Numbered from the stretch's first letter, positions 17,640 through 25,966 are shown. The stretch: 64,000 nt of DNA from Halorussus limi (GCF_023238205.1 NZ_CP096659.1:992001-1056000); one strand, 5' to 3'. Notes: generated by a model not told the origin, from the sequence alone. Numbers and translations: made by a program.

Positions 17640-18803
17640 ATGCTCGATTACGTCTCACTGGAGCAGGACCTCGACGAGGAGGAGCAGATGATTCGGGACA
17701 CCGCCCGTCAGTTCGTCGAGGAGCAGGTCAAGCCGGACATCGGGGACCACTTCGAGGCCGGGACGTTCCCGACCGAACTCATCCCGGAGATGGGCGAGCT
17801 GGGGTTTTACGCGCCGAATCTGGAGGGGTACGGCTCGCCGAACGTCAGCGAGACCGCGTACGGCCTGCTGATGCAGGAGTTGGAGGCGGGCGACTCCGGC
17901 ATCCGCTCGATGGCGAGCGTGCAGGGCGCGCTCGTGATGTACCCGATTCACGCCTACGGCTCCGAGGAGCAGAAAGAGCGCTGGCTCCCGGGACTGGGCC
18001 GGGGCGAACTCGTCGGCTGTTTCGGGCTGACGGAACCCGAACACGGCTCGAACCCTTCGGGGATGGAGACCTACGCGGAGAAGGACGCGGGCGAGTACGT
18101 CCTCAACGGCTCGAAGACGTGGATTACTAACTCGCCCATCTCGGACGTGGCGGTCGTCTGGGCGCGCGACCGCTCGGCCGAGGATAACCCGGTCCGGGGC
18201 TTCCTCGTCGAAACCGACACGGACGGCGTGACGACCAACAAGATAGACGACAAGCTCTCGATGCGCGCCTCCGTGACGGGCGAAATCGGCCTCAACGACG
18301 TGTACGTGCCCGAGGACGCGGTCCTGCCCGACGTCGAAGGGATGAAGGGACCGCTCTCGTGTCTCACGCAGGCCCGGTACGGCATCGCGTGGGGCGCGGT
18401 CGGCGCGGCCCGCGATAGCTTCGAGACGGCCCGCGAGTACGCCACCGAGCGCGACCAGTTCGGCGGCCCCATCGCGCGATTCCAGATACAGCAGCAGAAA
18501 CTCGCGGAGATGGCGACCGAAATCACGACGAGCCAACTGCTGGCCTACAGGCTGGCGGAGTTGAAGGAACGAGGCGACCTGCGACCGCAGCACGTCTCGA
18601 TGGCCAAGCGCAACAACGTCCGGATGGCCCGCGACCAGTCGCGGGTCGCCCGCGAGATGCTGGGCGGGAACGGCATCACGACCGACTACTCGCCGATGCG
18701 CCACATGGCGAACATGGAGACGGTCTACACCTACGAGGGCACCCACGACATCCACACCCTGATTCTGGGCGAGGATCTCACCGGAATTGCCGCCTACGAG
18801 TGA
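17640..18803 (+). CDS. Acyl-CoA dehydrogenase, glutaryl-CoA dehydrogenase-like
   Basis: FAD-dependent acyl-CoA dehydrogenase of 387 residues. Features point to the glutaryl-CoA dehydrogenase branch: FGLTEPEHGSNPSGMET around the flavin, ARYGIAWGA, and the C-terminal YEGTHDIHTLILG, where the Glu is the usual catalytic base. The enzyme would oxidise glutaryl-CoA or a related acyl-CoA and pass electrons to ETF. TTTTTTACGG about 25-30 bases before ATG 17640 supports the start. Its last eight codons form the first part of a 64-bp tandem repeat that continues past the stop. Confidence 0.88.
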   Translation: MLDYVSLEQDLDEEEQMIRDTARQFVEEQVKPDIGDHFEAGTFPTELIPEMGELGFYAPNLEGYGSPNVSETAYGLLMQELEAGDSGIRSMASVQGALVMYPIHAYGSEEQKERWLPGLGRGELVGCFGLTEPEHGSNPSGMETYAEKDAGEYVLNGSKTWITNSPISDVAVVWARDRSAEDNPVRGFLVETDTDGVTTNKIDDKLSMRASVTGEIGLNDVYVPEDAVLPDVEGMKGPLSCLTQARYGIAWGAVGAARDSFETAREYATERDQFGGPIARFQIQQQKLAEMATEITTSQLLAYRLAELKERGDLRPQHVSMAKRNNVRMARDQSRVAREMLGGNGITTDYSPMRHMANMETVYTYEGTHDIHTLILGEDLTGIAAYE

Positions 18804-18929
18804 CTCGTTAGAGTCCGAGTACAGCGGCAATACCGGTGAGTTGACCGGAATTGCCGCCTACGAGTGACTCGTTAGAGTCCGAGTACAGCGGCAATACCGG
18901 TGAGTTGACCGGAATTGCCGCCTACGAGT
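18780..18929 (+). repeat. 64-bp tandem repeat, 2.3 copies, at the end of the acyl-CoA dehydrogenase gene
   Basis: Copies start at 18780, 18844 and 18908 with exact 64-bp period; the third is cut after 22 bases. The first copy includes the last eight codons and stop of the preceding gene. Each full unit carries an imperfect 14-bp inverted repeat (18780-18793 against 18824-18837, one mismatch) around a perfect inner stem GACTC-GTTA-GAGTC (18802-18815). The unit looks like a terminator-like cruciform duplicated in tandem. Confidence 0.9.
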
Positions 18930-19390
18930 AGAACACGCCTTCGGAGCTTTTCCTGAGGGCTCTTTTTCTGAGCAGCGAAACGAAGACCAGAGTGAACGAG
19001 TAGCTAGCTTCTGCCGACACCAAGGAATCACCGCAACCACGGGCCTCACGCCTCCCCAGCCTCGGCGGCCGCCTGAACGCGGCGCCTCCCTCACGCACAC
19101 TGGCGCGCCACGAGGGCGCACCAGTGCGCGCCGGGTGGAACGGTCCATCCAGCGACGACTGGCCGACCAAACTGCCGGCGGGACTGAAAGGGGCCGGTCG
19201 CTGGCGTTCATCTTGGTCGTCTGGCCGACCCCTATCCGAGGTGAGCGAAGGGAACCGAGAATATGTCGGCCAATGACCGCGAGCGACCGGGGGCTTTCTA
19301 AATGATCACCATCTCTGCTTACACCGCGTTGGAAGCTGAGCTTCCGACTCTCCGAGCAACTTTTGAAGGCTACTTGCCTACGTCTACTCG
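18930..19390. other. Gene-free structured element between the tandem repeat and tsr3
   Basis: About 460 bases with no acidic reading frame. It holds AGCTAGCT (19002-19009), a GC-rich palindromic zone around 19070-19135 including CACTGG...CCAGTG, and a nested stem structure at 19186-19298 (listed separately). Wording such as ACTGAAAGGGGC and CGACCGGGGGCTTTC is, as I recall, shared by intergenic elements in many haloarchaeal genomes, so this is likely a dispersed repeat or RNA element; I cannot confirm copy number from the window. Confidence 0.55.
19186..19298 (+). ncRNA. Candidate structured RNA
   Basis: Outer stem: GAAAG (19186-19190) pairs with CTTTC (19294-19298) and CCGGTCGC (19194-19201) pairs with GCGACCGG (19283-19290), separated by a symmetric GGG/GGG internal loop. 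Inner stem: TGGCCGAC (19222-19229) with GTCGGCCA (19265-19272). Three nested perfect stems over 113 bases are unlikely by chance even at this GC. Strand is arbitrary; no expression evidence. Confidence 0.4.
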
Positions 19391-19912
19391 GTGAATCTCC
19401 ACGTCCGCTACGAGGGCGACGACGACCCCGACAAGTGTACGGCCCGGAAACTCGCCCGGTTCGACCTCGCCACACTCCATCGGAGCGCGTCGGCGACTCC
19501 CTACGGCATCGTGCTGAACCCCCACGCCGAGCAGGCGCTCTCGCCCGCCGACAGGGCCGAGACCGACAAGCTAGTCGCGCTGGACTGCTCGTGGGAGACC
19601 GCCGAGCGGGCGCTGTTCGAGATGCCGGGCGTCCACCGCGCGCTCCCGTTCCTCGTGGCGGCCAACCCCGTCAGCTACGGCAAGCCCTTCCGCCTGAACA
19701 CGGTCGAGGCGTTCGCCGCCGCCCTGACGATTCTCGGCGAACGCGAGCATGCCGAAGAGATTCTCTCGAAGTTCACGTGGGGCGAGACCTTCCTCGAACT
19801 CAACGCCGAACCACTCCGGCGATACGCCGACTGCGAGGACTCGACCGAGGTGGTCGCGGTCCAGCAGGAGTATCTCGACGCCGGGGAAGAGCAGTCTGCG
19901 ACCGATTCGTAG
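19391..19912 (+). CDS. tsr3: Tsr3-like rRNA aminocarboxypropyltransferase (DUF367)
   Basis: Protein of 173 residues from GTG 19391. The family transfers the 3-amino-3-carboxypropyl group of S-adenosylmethionine to a modified uridine of small-subunit rRNA; a SPOUT-like fold is known for archaeal members. Diagnostic stretches are [40 protein letters not shown] and [11 protein letters not shown]. The stop codon abuts the stop of the convergent gene with no spacer. Confidence 0.9.
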   Translation: MNLHVRYEGDDDPDKCTARKLARFDLATLHRSASATPYGIVLNPHAEQALSPADRAETDKLVALDCSWETAERALFEMPGVHRALPFLVAANPVSYGKPFRLNTVEAFAAALTILGEREHAEEILSKFTWGETFLELNAEPLRRYADCEDSTEVVAVQQEYLDAGEEQSATDS

Positions 19913-21175
19913 CTAACTTCGGTCCGTCGCGTTCTCCGACTCCGCGAGTCCCTCGCCGACGAGGGCGACAACCGTCCCGTTCTCGCTCAGATTTTCGAAG
20001 TCGGCCGACGCGCGGTTTCGCTCGGCGTCCACCGTCGTCTCGGCGCGCGCCCACCCCGACCCGGCGTCGAACCGCCAGAGCGAGAGGGTGTCCTCGGTCG
20101 TCCGCGCGCGCTCGACGGCGGAATCGGCGTAGCCAAGGGAGAGCGAGAGGCGAGCGTCCGCCGCCGTCGGCCGGACGAACAGCGAGTCGCCGACGACCTG
20201 TCGGTCAGTCAGCGGGAGCGGCGGCGTCTCGGTAGCGGCGTCGAGGGCCGCGTCGCGGACCTCGAAGGAGAGGGTCGTCGCGCCGAGGCGGACGCGCTCG
20301 CCGACCGCCGCGGAGTCGCGGACCGCGTAGACCTCCCACCCCGGCGAGTCGGCGACCGAGACGCCGACGAGGCGAGCGTCCGAGGAGCGTGCGAGCGCGA
20401 TTTCGGCGAAGCCGTCGTCCCGGAGCGTCGCGTTTTCGAGGGTCGCGTTCGCCGACCGGACGAGCGCGACGCCGTACTGCGAGTGGCGGGAGACCGAGAG
20501 GTTCCGGAGCGTCGCGTCGTCCGAGCGCCGGACCGAGACGCCGGCGAGGTTGTCGGCGACGGTCAGGTTCGCGACGCTGGCGTCCGGCGAGCGCCGGAGG
20601 AAGACGCCGGTGTTGCTCCCCCGGACCGACCCGCCCCGGAGTCGGAGGTCGGTCGCGTTCTCCGCGAAAATCCCGTCCCCGAGGTTGTTCGCCGCCGAGA
20701 CGTTCCGGAGAGTGACGCCGGTCGCGCCGAGGACCGCGACGCCCGCGCCCCACCGAGTCGTCGTGAGATTCTGTACGGTGACGTTCGAGCGCGACTGGCG
20801 GCCGCCAACCCGCACGCCGGAGAGCGTAACTCCCCGAGCCCTCGTTCGCGGACTCACGAGGACGCCGACGACGCCGGGAGCGCCGCCGGGTCCGGCCGCG
20901 ACGGTGTGATTCCGGCCCCGAAGAGTCACGTCGTCGGCCCGGACGGCGATGCAGGCCCCGAGGCCGTTCCGCGGTCGGGTCGGCGACTCGTTCGTCACGT
21001 CGCCCGTGAGGACGTACTCGCCGGACTCGGTGATGGTCGTACAACTCGAAATCTCGGTCGTGGAGGTCTCTGTCTGGGTTCCCATCGCTGCACCGCCCGA
21101 AACCGCACTACTCGCGGGTGCGACAGCGAGGAGAACCACCAGCGCGAGGACCGTTACCGCGGGTCGTTCTGGCAT
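19913..21175 (-). CDS. Secreted right-handed beta-helix (NosD-like) protein
   Basis: 420 residues with an N-terminal signal peptide (about 1-25, ending near SSAVSG) and a body of roughly 22-residue repeats with NLT, NVS and LRN rungs (about 70-290), typical of parallel beta-helix/NosD repeats. Many NxS/T sequons suggest surface glycosylation. The C-terminal 130 residues form a separate beta-rich domain. There is no membrane anchor, so it is probably released or bound to the S-layer. The function is unknown; carbohydrate binding or cleavage is possible but no catalytic residues can be assigned. Confidence 0.8.
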   Translation of the reverse strand: MPERPAVTVLALVVLLAVAPASSAVSGGAAMGTQTETSTTEISSCTTITESGEYVLTGDVTNESPTRPRNGLGACIAVRADDVTLRGRNHTVAAGPGGAPGVVGVLVSPRTRARGVTLSGVRVGGRQSRSNVTVQNLTTTRWGAGVAVLGATGVTLRNVSAANNLGDGIFAENATDLRLRGGSVRGSNTGVFLRRSPDASVANLTVADNLAGVSVRRSDDATLRNLSVSRHSQYGVALVRSANATLENATLRDDGFAEIALARSSDARLVGVSVADSPGWEVYAVRDSAAVGERVRLGATTLSFEVRDAALDAATETPPLPLTDRQVVGDSLFVRPTAADARLSLSLGYADSAVERARTTEDTLSLWRFDAGSGWARAETTVDAERNRASADFENLSENGTVVALVGEGLAESENATDRS

Positions 21176-21252
21176 GAGTCCGGTGTCACCGGACGCGAAG
21201 TTAGGGTTTGTCGCCGCCCGAGCGGACGCCCGGCCAGCGCGACTCTGTAAGG

Positions 21253-21259
21253 TTTAAAT
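21253..21259 (+). promoter_or_regulatory. TATA box for the eL40 gene
   Basis: TTTAAAT 24-30 bases before ATG 21283, giving a leaderless mRNA. Confidence 0.65.
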
Positions 21260-21282
21260 GCCGTGGCGGCTAACCCGTCGGT

Positions 21283-21432
21283 ATGGCCAGCTTCGAGAAA
21301 GCGGAAGCGCGAATCCTCGACAAGATGATTTGCATGCGGTGCAACGCTCGTAACCCCCACGAAGCCGACAACTGCCGCAAGTGCGGCTACGGAAAGCTCC
21401 GACCCAAGAGCAAGGAACCGCGCAACGCCTGA
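21283..21432 (+). CDS. rpl40e: Ribosomal protein eL40
   Basis: Small ribosomal protein of 49 residues, the usual length for archaeal L40e. Four cysteines form a C4 zinc ribbon: [11 protein letters not shown] gives CxxC and [10 protein letters not shown] the second CxxC. The basic C-terminus [10 protein letters not shown] contacts rRNA. The basic composition stands out from the acidic neighbours, as expected for a ribosomal protein. A TATA box at 21253 supports the start. Confidence 0.95.
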   Translation: MASFEKAEARILDKMICMRCNARNPHEADNCRKCGYGKLRPKSKEPRNA

Positions 21433-21515
21433 TTGTCGCTCGGTTTCTCCTTGGCTCGCGTTCGGACAGCTACGCCTCCGTTCGCTCTCGAAGACGTTTC
21501 GCTACCGCCGGACCC

Positions 21516-21821
21516 CTACTCGCCCGACCCGGGGTCGCCGGTCGCCTCGATTCGCGCACGATACTTCGCCAGCGCCTCGTCTAAGGCCTCCTCGGCGTCC
21601 ACGTCGAGCGACTCGGCGACGGCGAGGAGCGAGAAGAGCGCGTCGCCGAGTTCGTCCGTCTTCACGTCTACCTCCTCGGGTTCCGCCCCGTAGTCGGTCG
21701 AGTCGTTGACGTCTTTCGCCAACTCGCCGACCTCCGAGGCGAGGTCGAGAATCCGATACGCCGGTTCGCTGTCCAGTTCGTGTTCCGCGAGGAACTCGGC
21801 GACCGTCTCTTGAGCGTTCAT
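21516..21821 (-). CDS. MazG-like nucleotide pyrophosphohydrolase
   Basis: 101-residue all-alpha protein. The metal-binding pattern of the MazG/dUTPase-like fold is visible: ASEVGELAKD (ExxE region) and TDELGDALFSLL (ExxD). Such proteins hydrolyse non-canonical or excess NTPs to NMP and pyrophosphate. The length fits single-domain archaeal members. It lies 44 bases upstream of nothing on its own strand: the MBL gene precedes it (21866-22477), so both may share a transcript. Confidence 0.85.
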   Translation of the reverse strand: MNAQETVAEFLAEHELDSEPAYRILDLASEVGELAKDVNDSTDYGAEPEEVDVKTDELGDALFSLLAVAESLDVDAEEALDEALAKYRARIEATGDPGSGE

Positions 21822-21865
21822 CTCTCGACACGAAGGGGACGCGCGACCGGTAAAAATATTATCAC

Positions 21866-22477
21866 CTACTCGTCCGGATACTTCGGCTCCCGGCGCTCGG
21901 CCCGCTCCAGCGCACGCTCGACGACCTCGCGCACGTCGCCGTGGAATTCGTCGCCGTGTCCGGCGTACATCGACCCGACGCCCTCTCCCATCCTGTCGAG
22001 AATCTCGCGGATGCTCTCGATTTCGCGCTCGCGTGACTGGCCGGCCATATCCGTCCGGCCGAAGCTACCGTCGTCGAACGCGCCGTCGTTGTACACCACC
22101 ACGTCGCCGCTGAAGAGGGTCGAGTCCGAGACGAACGCGAGGTGGTCGTCGGCGTGGCCCGGCGAGTGGACCGCCTCGAACTCCTCGTCGCCGATTTCGA
22201 CGGTGTCGCCGTCCGAAATCTCCTCGGTCCGGCGCGGGTGGTCGGCATAGCAGAGCAGTTCGGGGTCGTAGGCGTCCAGCACGGCGTCGAGTTGACCGAC
22301 GTGGTCGCCGTGTTGGTGGGTCAGCACCACCGCGTCCACGTCCTCGACGCGGTCGGCGACGACGTCCACGACGCCCGGCATGCTGCCGGCGTCCACCAGC
22401 ACCGTCCTCTCGCCCTCGGCGAGATAGGCGTTACAGGTGAACGTCTCCGCGTCGGCGGTGACGTTGTGTACTTGCAC
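21866..22477 (-). CDS. Metallo-beta-lactamase-fold hydrolase
   Basis: 203 residues with the complete MBL metal motif set: THQHGDH (about 53-59), the His in SPGHADDH (about 109-116), the Asp in FSGDVVVY and a late His in YAGHGDEFHG. The glyoxalase II-like layout suggests a thioester or other hydrolytic activity on small molecules; the substrate is unknown. The gene precedes the MazG-like gene on the same strand with a 44-base gap. Confidence 0.88.
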   Translation of the reverse strand: MQVHNVTADAETFTCNAYLAEGERTVLVDAGSMPGVVDVVADRVEDVDAVVLTHQHGDHVGQLDAVLDAYDPELLCYADHPRRTEEISDGDTVEIGDEEFEAVHSPGHADDHLAFVSDSTLFSGDVVVYNDGAFDDGSFGRTDMAGQSREREIESIREILDRMGEGVGSMYAGHGDEFHGDVREVVERALERAERREPKYPDE

Positions 22478-22560
22478 GCCGGGCTATTTGGCCGCACCCC
22501 TCAAAACCTTGACGGGCGGCAGGAGACTTTAGTGGTCGAAGCACCTACATACATTTACAC

Positions 22561-22752
22561 ATGGGATTTGGGAGCTACGACGAGTCCGAACAGGAGAATC
22601 AGGACTACGATGCCGACCTCGACGACGATAACGGCGTAAACACCGAAGAGAACTCCCACGAAGGCAGCGTGGACTTCGAAATCGGAGCTTCGAACGACGA
22701 ACTCATCGACCGTCTCAAGGACATCAAGGACGACGAGCAGAGCGAGACCTGA
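22561..22752 (+). CDS. Small acidic protein, DUF5786-like
   Basis: 63 residues, extremely acidic. The N-terminal half is disordered (MGFGSYDESEQEN); the C-terminal half holds the conserved HEGSVDFE...SNDELIDRLKDIK, probably a strand-turn-helix. A second copy of the family lies at 30047-30217 (HGSVEY...ALLDQFEEIKS, also ending SET). Found only in haloarchaea as far as I recall; function unknown. An ACTTTAG TATA-like box lies about 30 bases upstream. Confidence 0.8.
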   Translation: MGFGSYDESEQENQDYDADLDDDNGVNTEENSHEGSVDFEIGASNDELIDRLKDIKDDEQSET

Positions 22753-22785
22753 CTCCGTGAGATTAGACTCCGTGAACCCCGACCC

Positions 22786-23358
22786 GTGAAGTCCGGCGTC
22801 CGCGCGCTGGGTATCGCCGAGTCCTATCGAGAACGTCGTAGCACGCTCGCGGGCGTCGTCGCCCGCGCGAGTCGCGTCACCGACGGATTCGCCTTCGAGA
22901 CCTGCACCGTCGGCGGAACGGACGCCACCGAAGCAGTCACCGACCTGTTTTCCGACCTCGGCCGCGAGGACGTGAGATACGTCTTCGTCGCCGGTATCGC
23001 ACTGGCGTGGTACAACGTCGTGGACCTCCGAACGATTCACGAGGAGACCGACCGCCCGGTAGTCTCCGTCACCTTCGAGGAGAGTCCGGGACTGGTCGAG
23101 GCGCTGGAGGCCGAGTTCGAGGGCGAGGCGTTAGAGCGGCGAAAGCGGGCGTTCGAGCGCCAACCGGCCAGAGAGCGCGTCTCGGTCAACGACGAGACGG
23201 TCTTCGTGCGCTCGGTGGGCATCGACGCGAGCGAGGCCCGCGAGGCGGTCCGAGCGTTCACGCCGGAGGGCGGTCGGCCCGAACCGCTCCGGGTGGCGAG
23301 ACTGGCCGCGAGAGCGGGCGACGACCTCCGGCGGAACAGCGGGCCCTCGGAGGGGTGA
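22786..23358 (+). CDS. DUF99 family protein (EndoV-like fold)
   Basis: 190 residues from GTG 22786, 33 bases after the DUF5786-like gene. DUF99 (UPF0215) proteins have a fold related to endonuclease V. Diagnostic parts are GIAESYRE at the N-terminus and FVAGIALAWYNVVDL (about 66-80), followed by TDRPVVSVTFE. The C-terminal half is Arg/Glu rich and ends with the ARLAARAG signature. The activity has not been established to my knowledge. Confidence 0.85.
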   Translation: MKSGVRALGIAESYRERRSTLAGVVARASRVTDGFAFETCTVGGTDATEAVTDLFSDLGREDVRYVFVAGIALAWYNVVDLRTIHEETDRPVVSVTFEESPGLVEALEAEFEGEALERRKRAFERQPARERVSVNDETVFVRSVGIDASEAREAVRAFTPEGGRPEPLRVARLAARAGDDLRRNSGPSEG

Positions 23359-23440
23359 GACTCCGGACCGAACCGGAGCGAGGTCCGCACCTCGACGGAA
23401 GGCCGCCGATTCTTAATACCACCGACCCGTGCCCTCACGC

Positions 23441-24031
23441 ATGGGAGAAATGGACGGCCTCGAAGTGACCGAGTGTACGCGCTGTCCCGAACTCGTGGAT
23501 AGCCGAAGCCAGATAGTCAACGGCACGGGTCCCGCGGACGCCGACCTCCTGTTCGTCGGCGAAGGGCCGGGCCAACAGGAGGACCAGCAGGGCGAACCCT
23601 TCGTCGGGCGGAGCGGCACGATTCTGGACGACAAGTTGCGCGACCGGGGACTCGCCCGCGAGGACGTGCGCATCACCAACTGCGTGCGGTGTCGCCCACC
23701 GGAGAACCGCGACCCGACCAGCGAGGAACTCGACAACTGCTGGCCCTACCTCGAGAGCGAAATCGAACAGGTCGACCCCGAGGTCGTAATCACGCTCGGA
23801 AAGGTGCCGAGCGAACACCTCTTGGACGACGACGTCGCGGTCACGAAGGAGGCCGGGTCGGTCAGGACCGCCGAACTCGGCGGCGAGGTCCGCGACGTGC
23901 TTATCTGCGTCCACCCCGCGGCGACCCTCTACGACAGCAGTCAGGAGGAGACGCTCGACGCCGCCCTCGACAAGGCGGCCGCGATGGCGGGCGAGGACTC
24001 GGGCGGTCAGTCGCAACTCGGCGAGTTCTGA
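23441..24031 (+). CDS. udg: Uracil-DNA glycosylase, family 4 (iron-sulfur)
   Basis: Removes uracil from DNA in base excision repair. 196 residues from ATG 23441, supported by a TTCTTAAT box 25-30 bases upstream. The four Fe-S cysteines are C12, C15, C84 and C100, with the 16-residue last spacing of family 4. Motif A is GEGPGQQED with the downstream GEPFVGRSG, and motif B contains HPAA (VHPAATLY). The C-terminal tail after about 180 is variable. Confidence 0.93.
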   Translation: MGEMDGLEVTECTRCPELVDSRSQIVNGTGPADADLLFVGEGPGQQEDQQGEPFVGRSGTILDDKLRDRGLAREDVRITNCVRCRPPENRDPTSEELDNCWPYLESEIEQVDPEVVITLGKVPSEHLLDDDVAVTKEAGSVRTAELGGEVRDVLICVHPAATLYDSSQEETLDAALDKAAAMAGEDSGGQSQLGEF

Positions 24032-24126
24032 CCCGGCGCTCGCCGCCGGGGTTCGATTTATCCGTCCCCCCGAGACGCCGGTAACGAGTCAATAACAATG
24101 GGTCCGCCGTCGGAAGAAAGGGGTCC

Positions 24127-24366
24127 ATGCCCCTACCTCACCCGTCGCTCAGCCTCGAACTCGAAACGCTCGCGCTCGCCGCCGCGGCCGTCCTCGTTCC
24201 GCTGGTCCTCGCGACGCTCGTGTACGCCGACGCGCGCAGGCGTCGAGGGTCCCCGCGCTCCCGGGGCGCGTCGCTCGCACCCGTGGCGTGGGGCGCGACC
24301 ACGTTCTTCTCGGGCGTCGGATGCGTCGTCGTCGCGGCGTGCTACGTCGCGGTGCGCGGCCGTTAA
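24127..24366 (+). CDS. Small two-helix membrane protein
   Basis: 79 residues with two hydrophobic segments (about 12-33 and 54-75) separated by a basic Arg/Ser loop, giving an N-out or N-in hairpin. No family is recognised. It is preceded by an AATAACA box near 24091. The codon pattern is strongly GC3-biased as in true genes here. The function is unknown. Confidence 0.55.
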   Translation: MPLPHPSLSLELETLALAAAAVLVPLVLATLVYADARRRRGSPRSRGASLAPVAWGATTFFSGVGCVVVAACYVAVRGR

Positions 24367-24391
24367 GCCGCCGGCCGCCGTACGCCCGCGT

Positions 24392-24571
24392 ATGCCAACC
24401 TGTGCGTCCTGCGGCCGCGACGCCGGCGACCCGAACTACAGCCAGAAGCGAATCGAACCGAAGGCCGACCGCGACGGCGTCACCGTGACCGCCACGACGA
24501 GCCAACGGTACTGGATGGTGCTGTGTCCCCACTGCGACGCCGTCCTCGGGACCGTCGAGGACCGGCGGTAG
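24392..24571 (+). CDS. Small zinc-ribbon protein
   Basis: 59 residues with two CxxC knuckles: PTCASCGRDAG at the N-terminus and LCPHCDAVLG near the C-terminus, enclosing about 40 residues of beta-rich sequence. This is a typical haloarchaeal zinc microprotein. The ATG lies 25 bases after the stop of the membrane microprotein, so the two may be co-transcribed. The function is unknown. Confidence 0.7.
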   Translation: MPTCASCGRDAGDPNYSQKRIEPKADRDGVTVTATTSQRYWMVLCPHCDAVLGTVEDRR

Positions 24572-24644
24572 CGGGGCGACCGCTGCACCGCTCGGACGCG
24601 CCGCGACCCAAAGCGTTATCTCGCGCCCGTCGCTTCCGTTCGAT

Positions 24645-24737
24645 ATGGACGACGACACGAGACAGAAACTCATCTCGCTGTTCTTCGTACTGATGCTGCT
24701 CAGTTCGAGCATCGCGTTCACGATTTCGCTACTCTGA
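24645..24737 (+). CDS. 30-residue single-helix membrane microprotein
   Basis: ATG 24645 to TGA 24737. Short charged N-terminus (MDDDTRQK) followed by one hydrophobic helix of about 20 residues to the C-terminus. A GCGTTATC box lies about 30 bases upstream, giving a leaderless mRNA. Too short for homology-based naming; the promoter, clean helix and positive/negative flanks argue that it is real. Confidence 0.5.
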   Translation: MDDDTRQKLISLFFVLMLLSSSIAFTISLL

Positions 24738-24873
24738 GCGACTCTCGGCTCGAAATTTTCCGCCGGGGACCGCGGTTTTAGCGGTCAGCGGTTCGCGTCG
24801 CGTGGTCTCGCGTCGCCCGGTCGCCCCGCCACGAAACGGGCTTCTCGGCCGGTCGAGCGCGGGACCTCGCGGG

Positions 24874-25824
24874 TCAACACGGCGGGAAGCCCCGAATTTG
24901 GACGAACAACTGCTTGCTCTCGGGCGCGAGGTCGTCCCACGACACTCGACGCTCGTCCACGATGGCGTCGGGAGCGAGCGCCGGGTCCGAGAGGACGGTG
25001 TAGGCCGTGAGCCGCGGGAAACTCGGCTCCTCCCCGCCGTCTCCTTCCTCGCCGCTACCAGTGGTCGTTCCGGGTTCGGCCGTCGCCGTTCGGGCGTCGG
25101 CCGTGGTCTCTCGCCCCGTCCCGGTCGTCGTCTGCTCGTCCATCGCGGCCGTGGTCTCCCCGCCCGCACCCGGCGTCTCCGCCGGTTGCTGTGCGCAGAG
25201 GTCGGGCAGGGCGTCGGCCGCCGGTCCGCTCGGCGACCCGACGACGATTCGCATCGCGTGGCCGAATATCTCGTGGGGGGCGCAGTGGAGGTCGTAGACG
25301 CCCTCTCGGTCGAACGTGTAGAGCCAGTAGCCGCCCTGCGGGAGCGCCGGGGCCGAGAACGGTGGCACGTCGTCGGGCACGCGCTGGACGTAGCCGAACG
25401 CGGGGTGGTAGGCCGTCACGGTGTGGTGGGGCGACTCGTAGCTGAACCGCACCGTGTCGCCCGGTTCGACGTAGAGGCCGGTCGGTTCGAAGACGAACTC
25501 GGGAATCGGCGCGTCGTGCGGCCGAATCTGGAGTTCCACCTCGTGCTTCGGACTGGTCGGCGGGTCGGTCTCGTCGGACAGCGCCGGGAACCCCCACACC
25601 GGGTCGATTTCGCCGTCCTGTCGCGCCCGTTCGCGGGTCTCCGCGGGACTCTGCGCGTCCGTCGCGTCCGCGGCGGCCGCCGCGCGTTCCCGGCCGGTAC
25701 TCACGCCCGTGAACGCCGCGAGCGCGCCCGCACCGCCGAGCGCCCGTAGCACGCTCCGCCGGCGCGCGGTCGGGTCGGCGGTCGTTCGGTCGGCCTCGTG
25801 CGTCTCGCGTCCGGAGTCCCCCAT
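24874..25824 (-). CDS. Tat-exported cupredoxin (halocyanin-like copper protein)
   Basis: 316 residues from ATG 25824, chosen over an in-frame ATG at 25842 because the TTTATT box near 25855 is too close to the latter. Leader: TARRRSVLRAL twin-arginine motif and hydrophobic stretch. The blue-copper domain (about 95-200) shows the first His in SPHHTVTAYHP and the second ligand set in DLHCAPHEIFGHAM (Cys, His, Met). A Thr/Gly-rich linker follows, then a C-terminal segment with no recognised domain. It likely carries electrons outside the cytoplasmic membrane. Confidence 0.85.
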   Translation of the reverse strand: MGDSGRETHEADRTTADPTARRRSVLRALGGAGALAAFTGVSTGRERAAAAADATDAQSPAETRERARQDGEIDPVWGFPALSDETDPPTSPKHEVELQIRPHDAPIPEFVFEPTGLYVEPGDTVRFSYESPHHTVTAYHPAFGYVQRVPDDVPPFSAPALPQGGYWLYTFDREGVYDLHCAPHEIFGHAMRIVVGSPSGPAADALPDLCAQQPAETPGAGGETTAAMDEQTTTGTGRETTADARTATAEPGTTTGSGEEGDGGEEPSFPRLTAYTVLSDPALAPDAIVDERRVSWDDLAPESKQLFVQIRGFPPC

Positions 25825-25966
25825 GTCCGAGCGGGGATTCATCGCGGTCTGGAATAAAGCTACGCCACGGTCAGACGCTACTCTCGGAACGTCTCGGACT
25901 CCGCGGCGACAGCAGTTCGGAAGGAAAGGTTCGTCGGAGAACTTCCGCTCGGGCGACCGAGCGCAC

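Noticed and set aside
18780-18929. CRISPR-like direct repeats
   Set aside because: Units are contiguous without spacers, only 2.3 copies, no cas genes in the window.
24098-24391. Longer N-terminal extension of the zinc-ribbon gene
   Set aside because: The extension runs through the membrane microprotein gene in another frame and is Arg/Pro-rich; ATG 24392 with the immediate CxxC motif is better.
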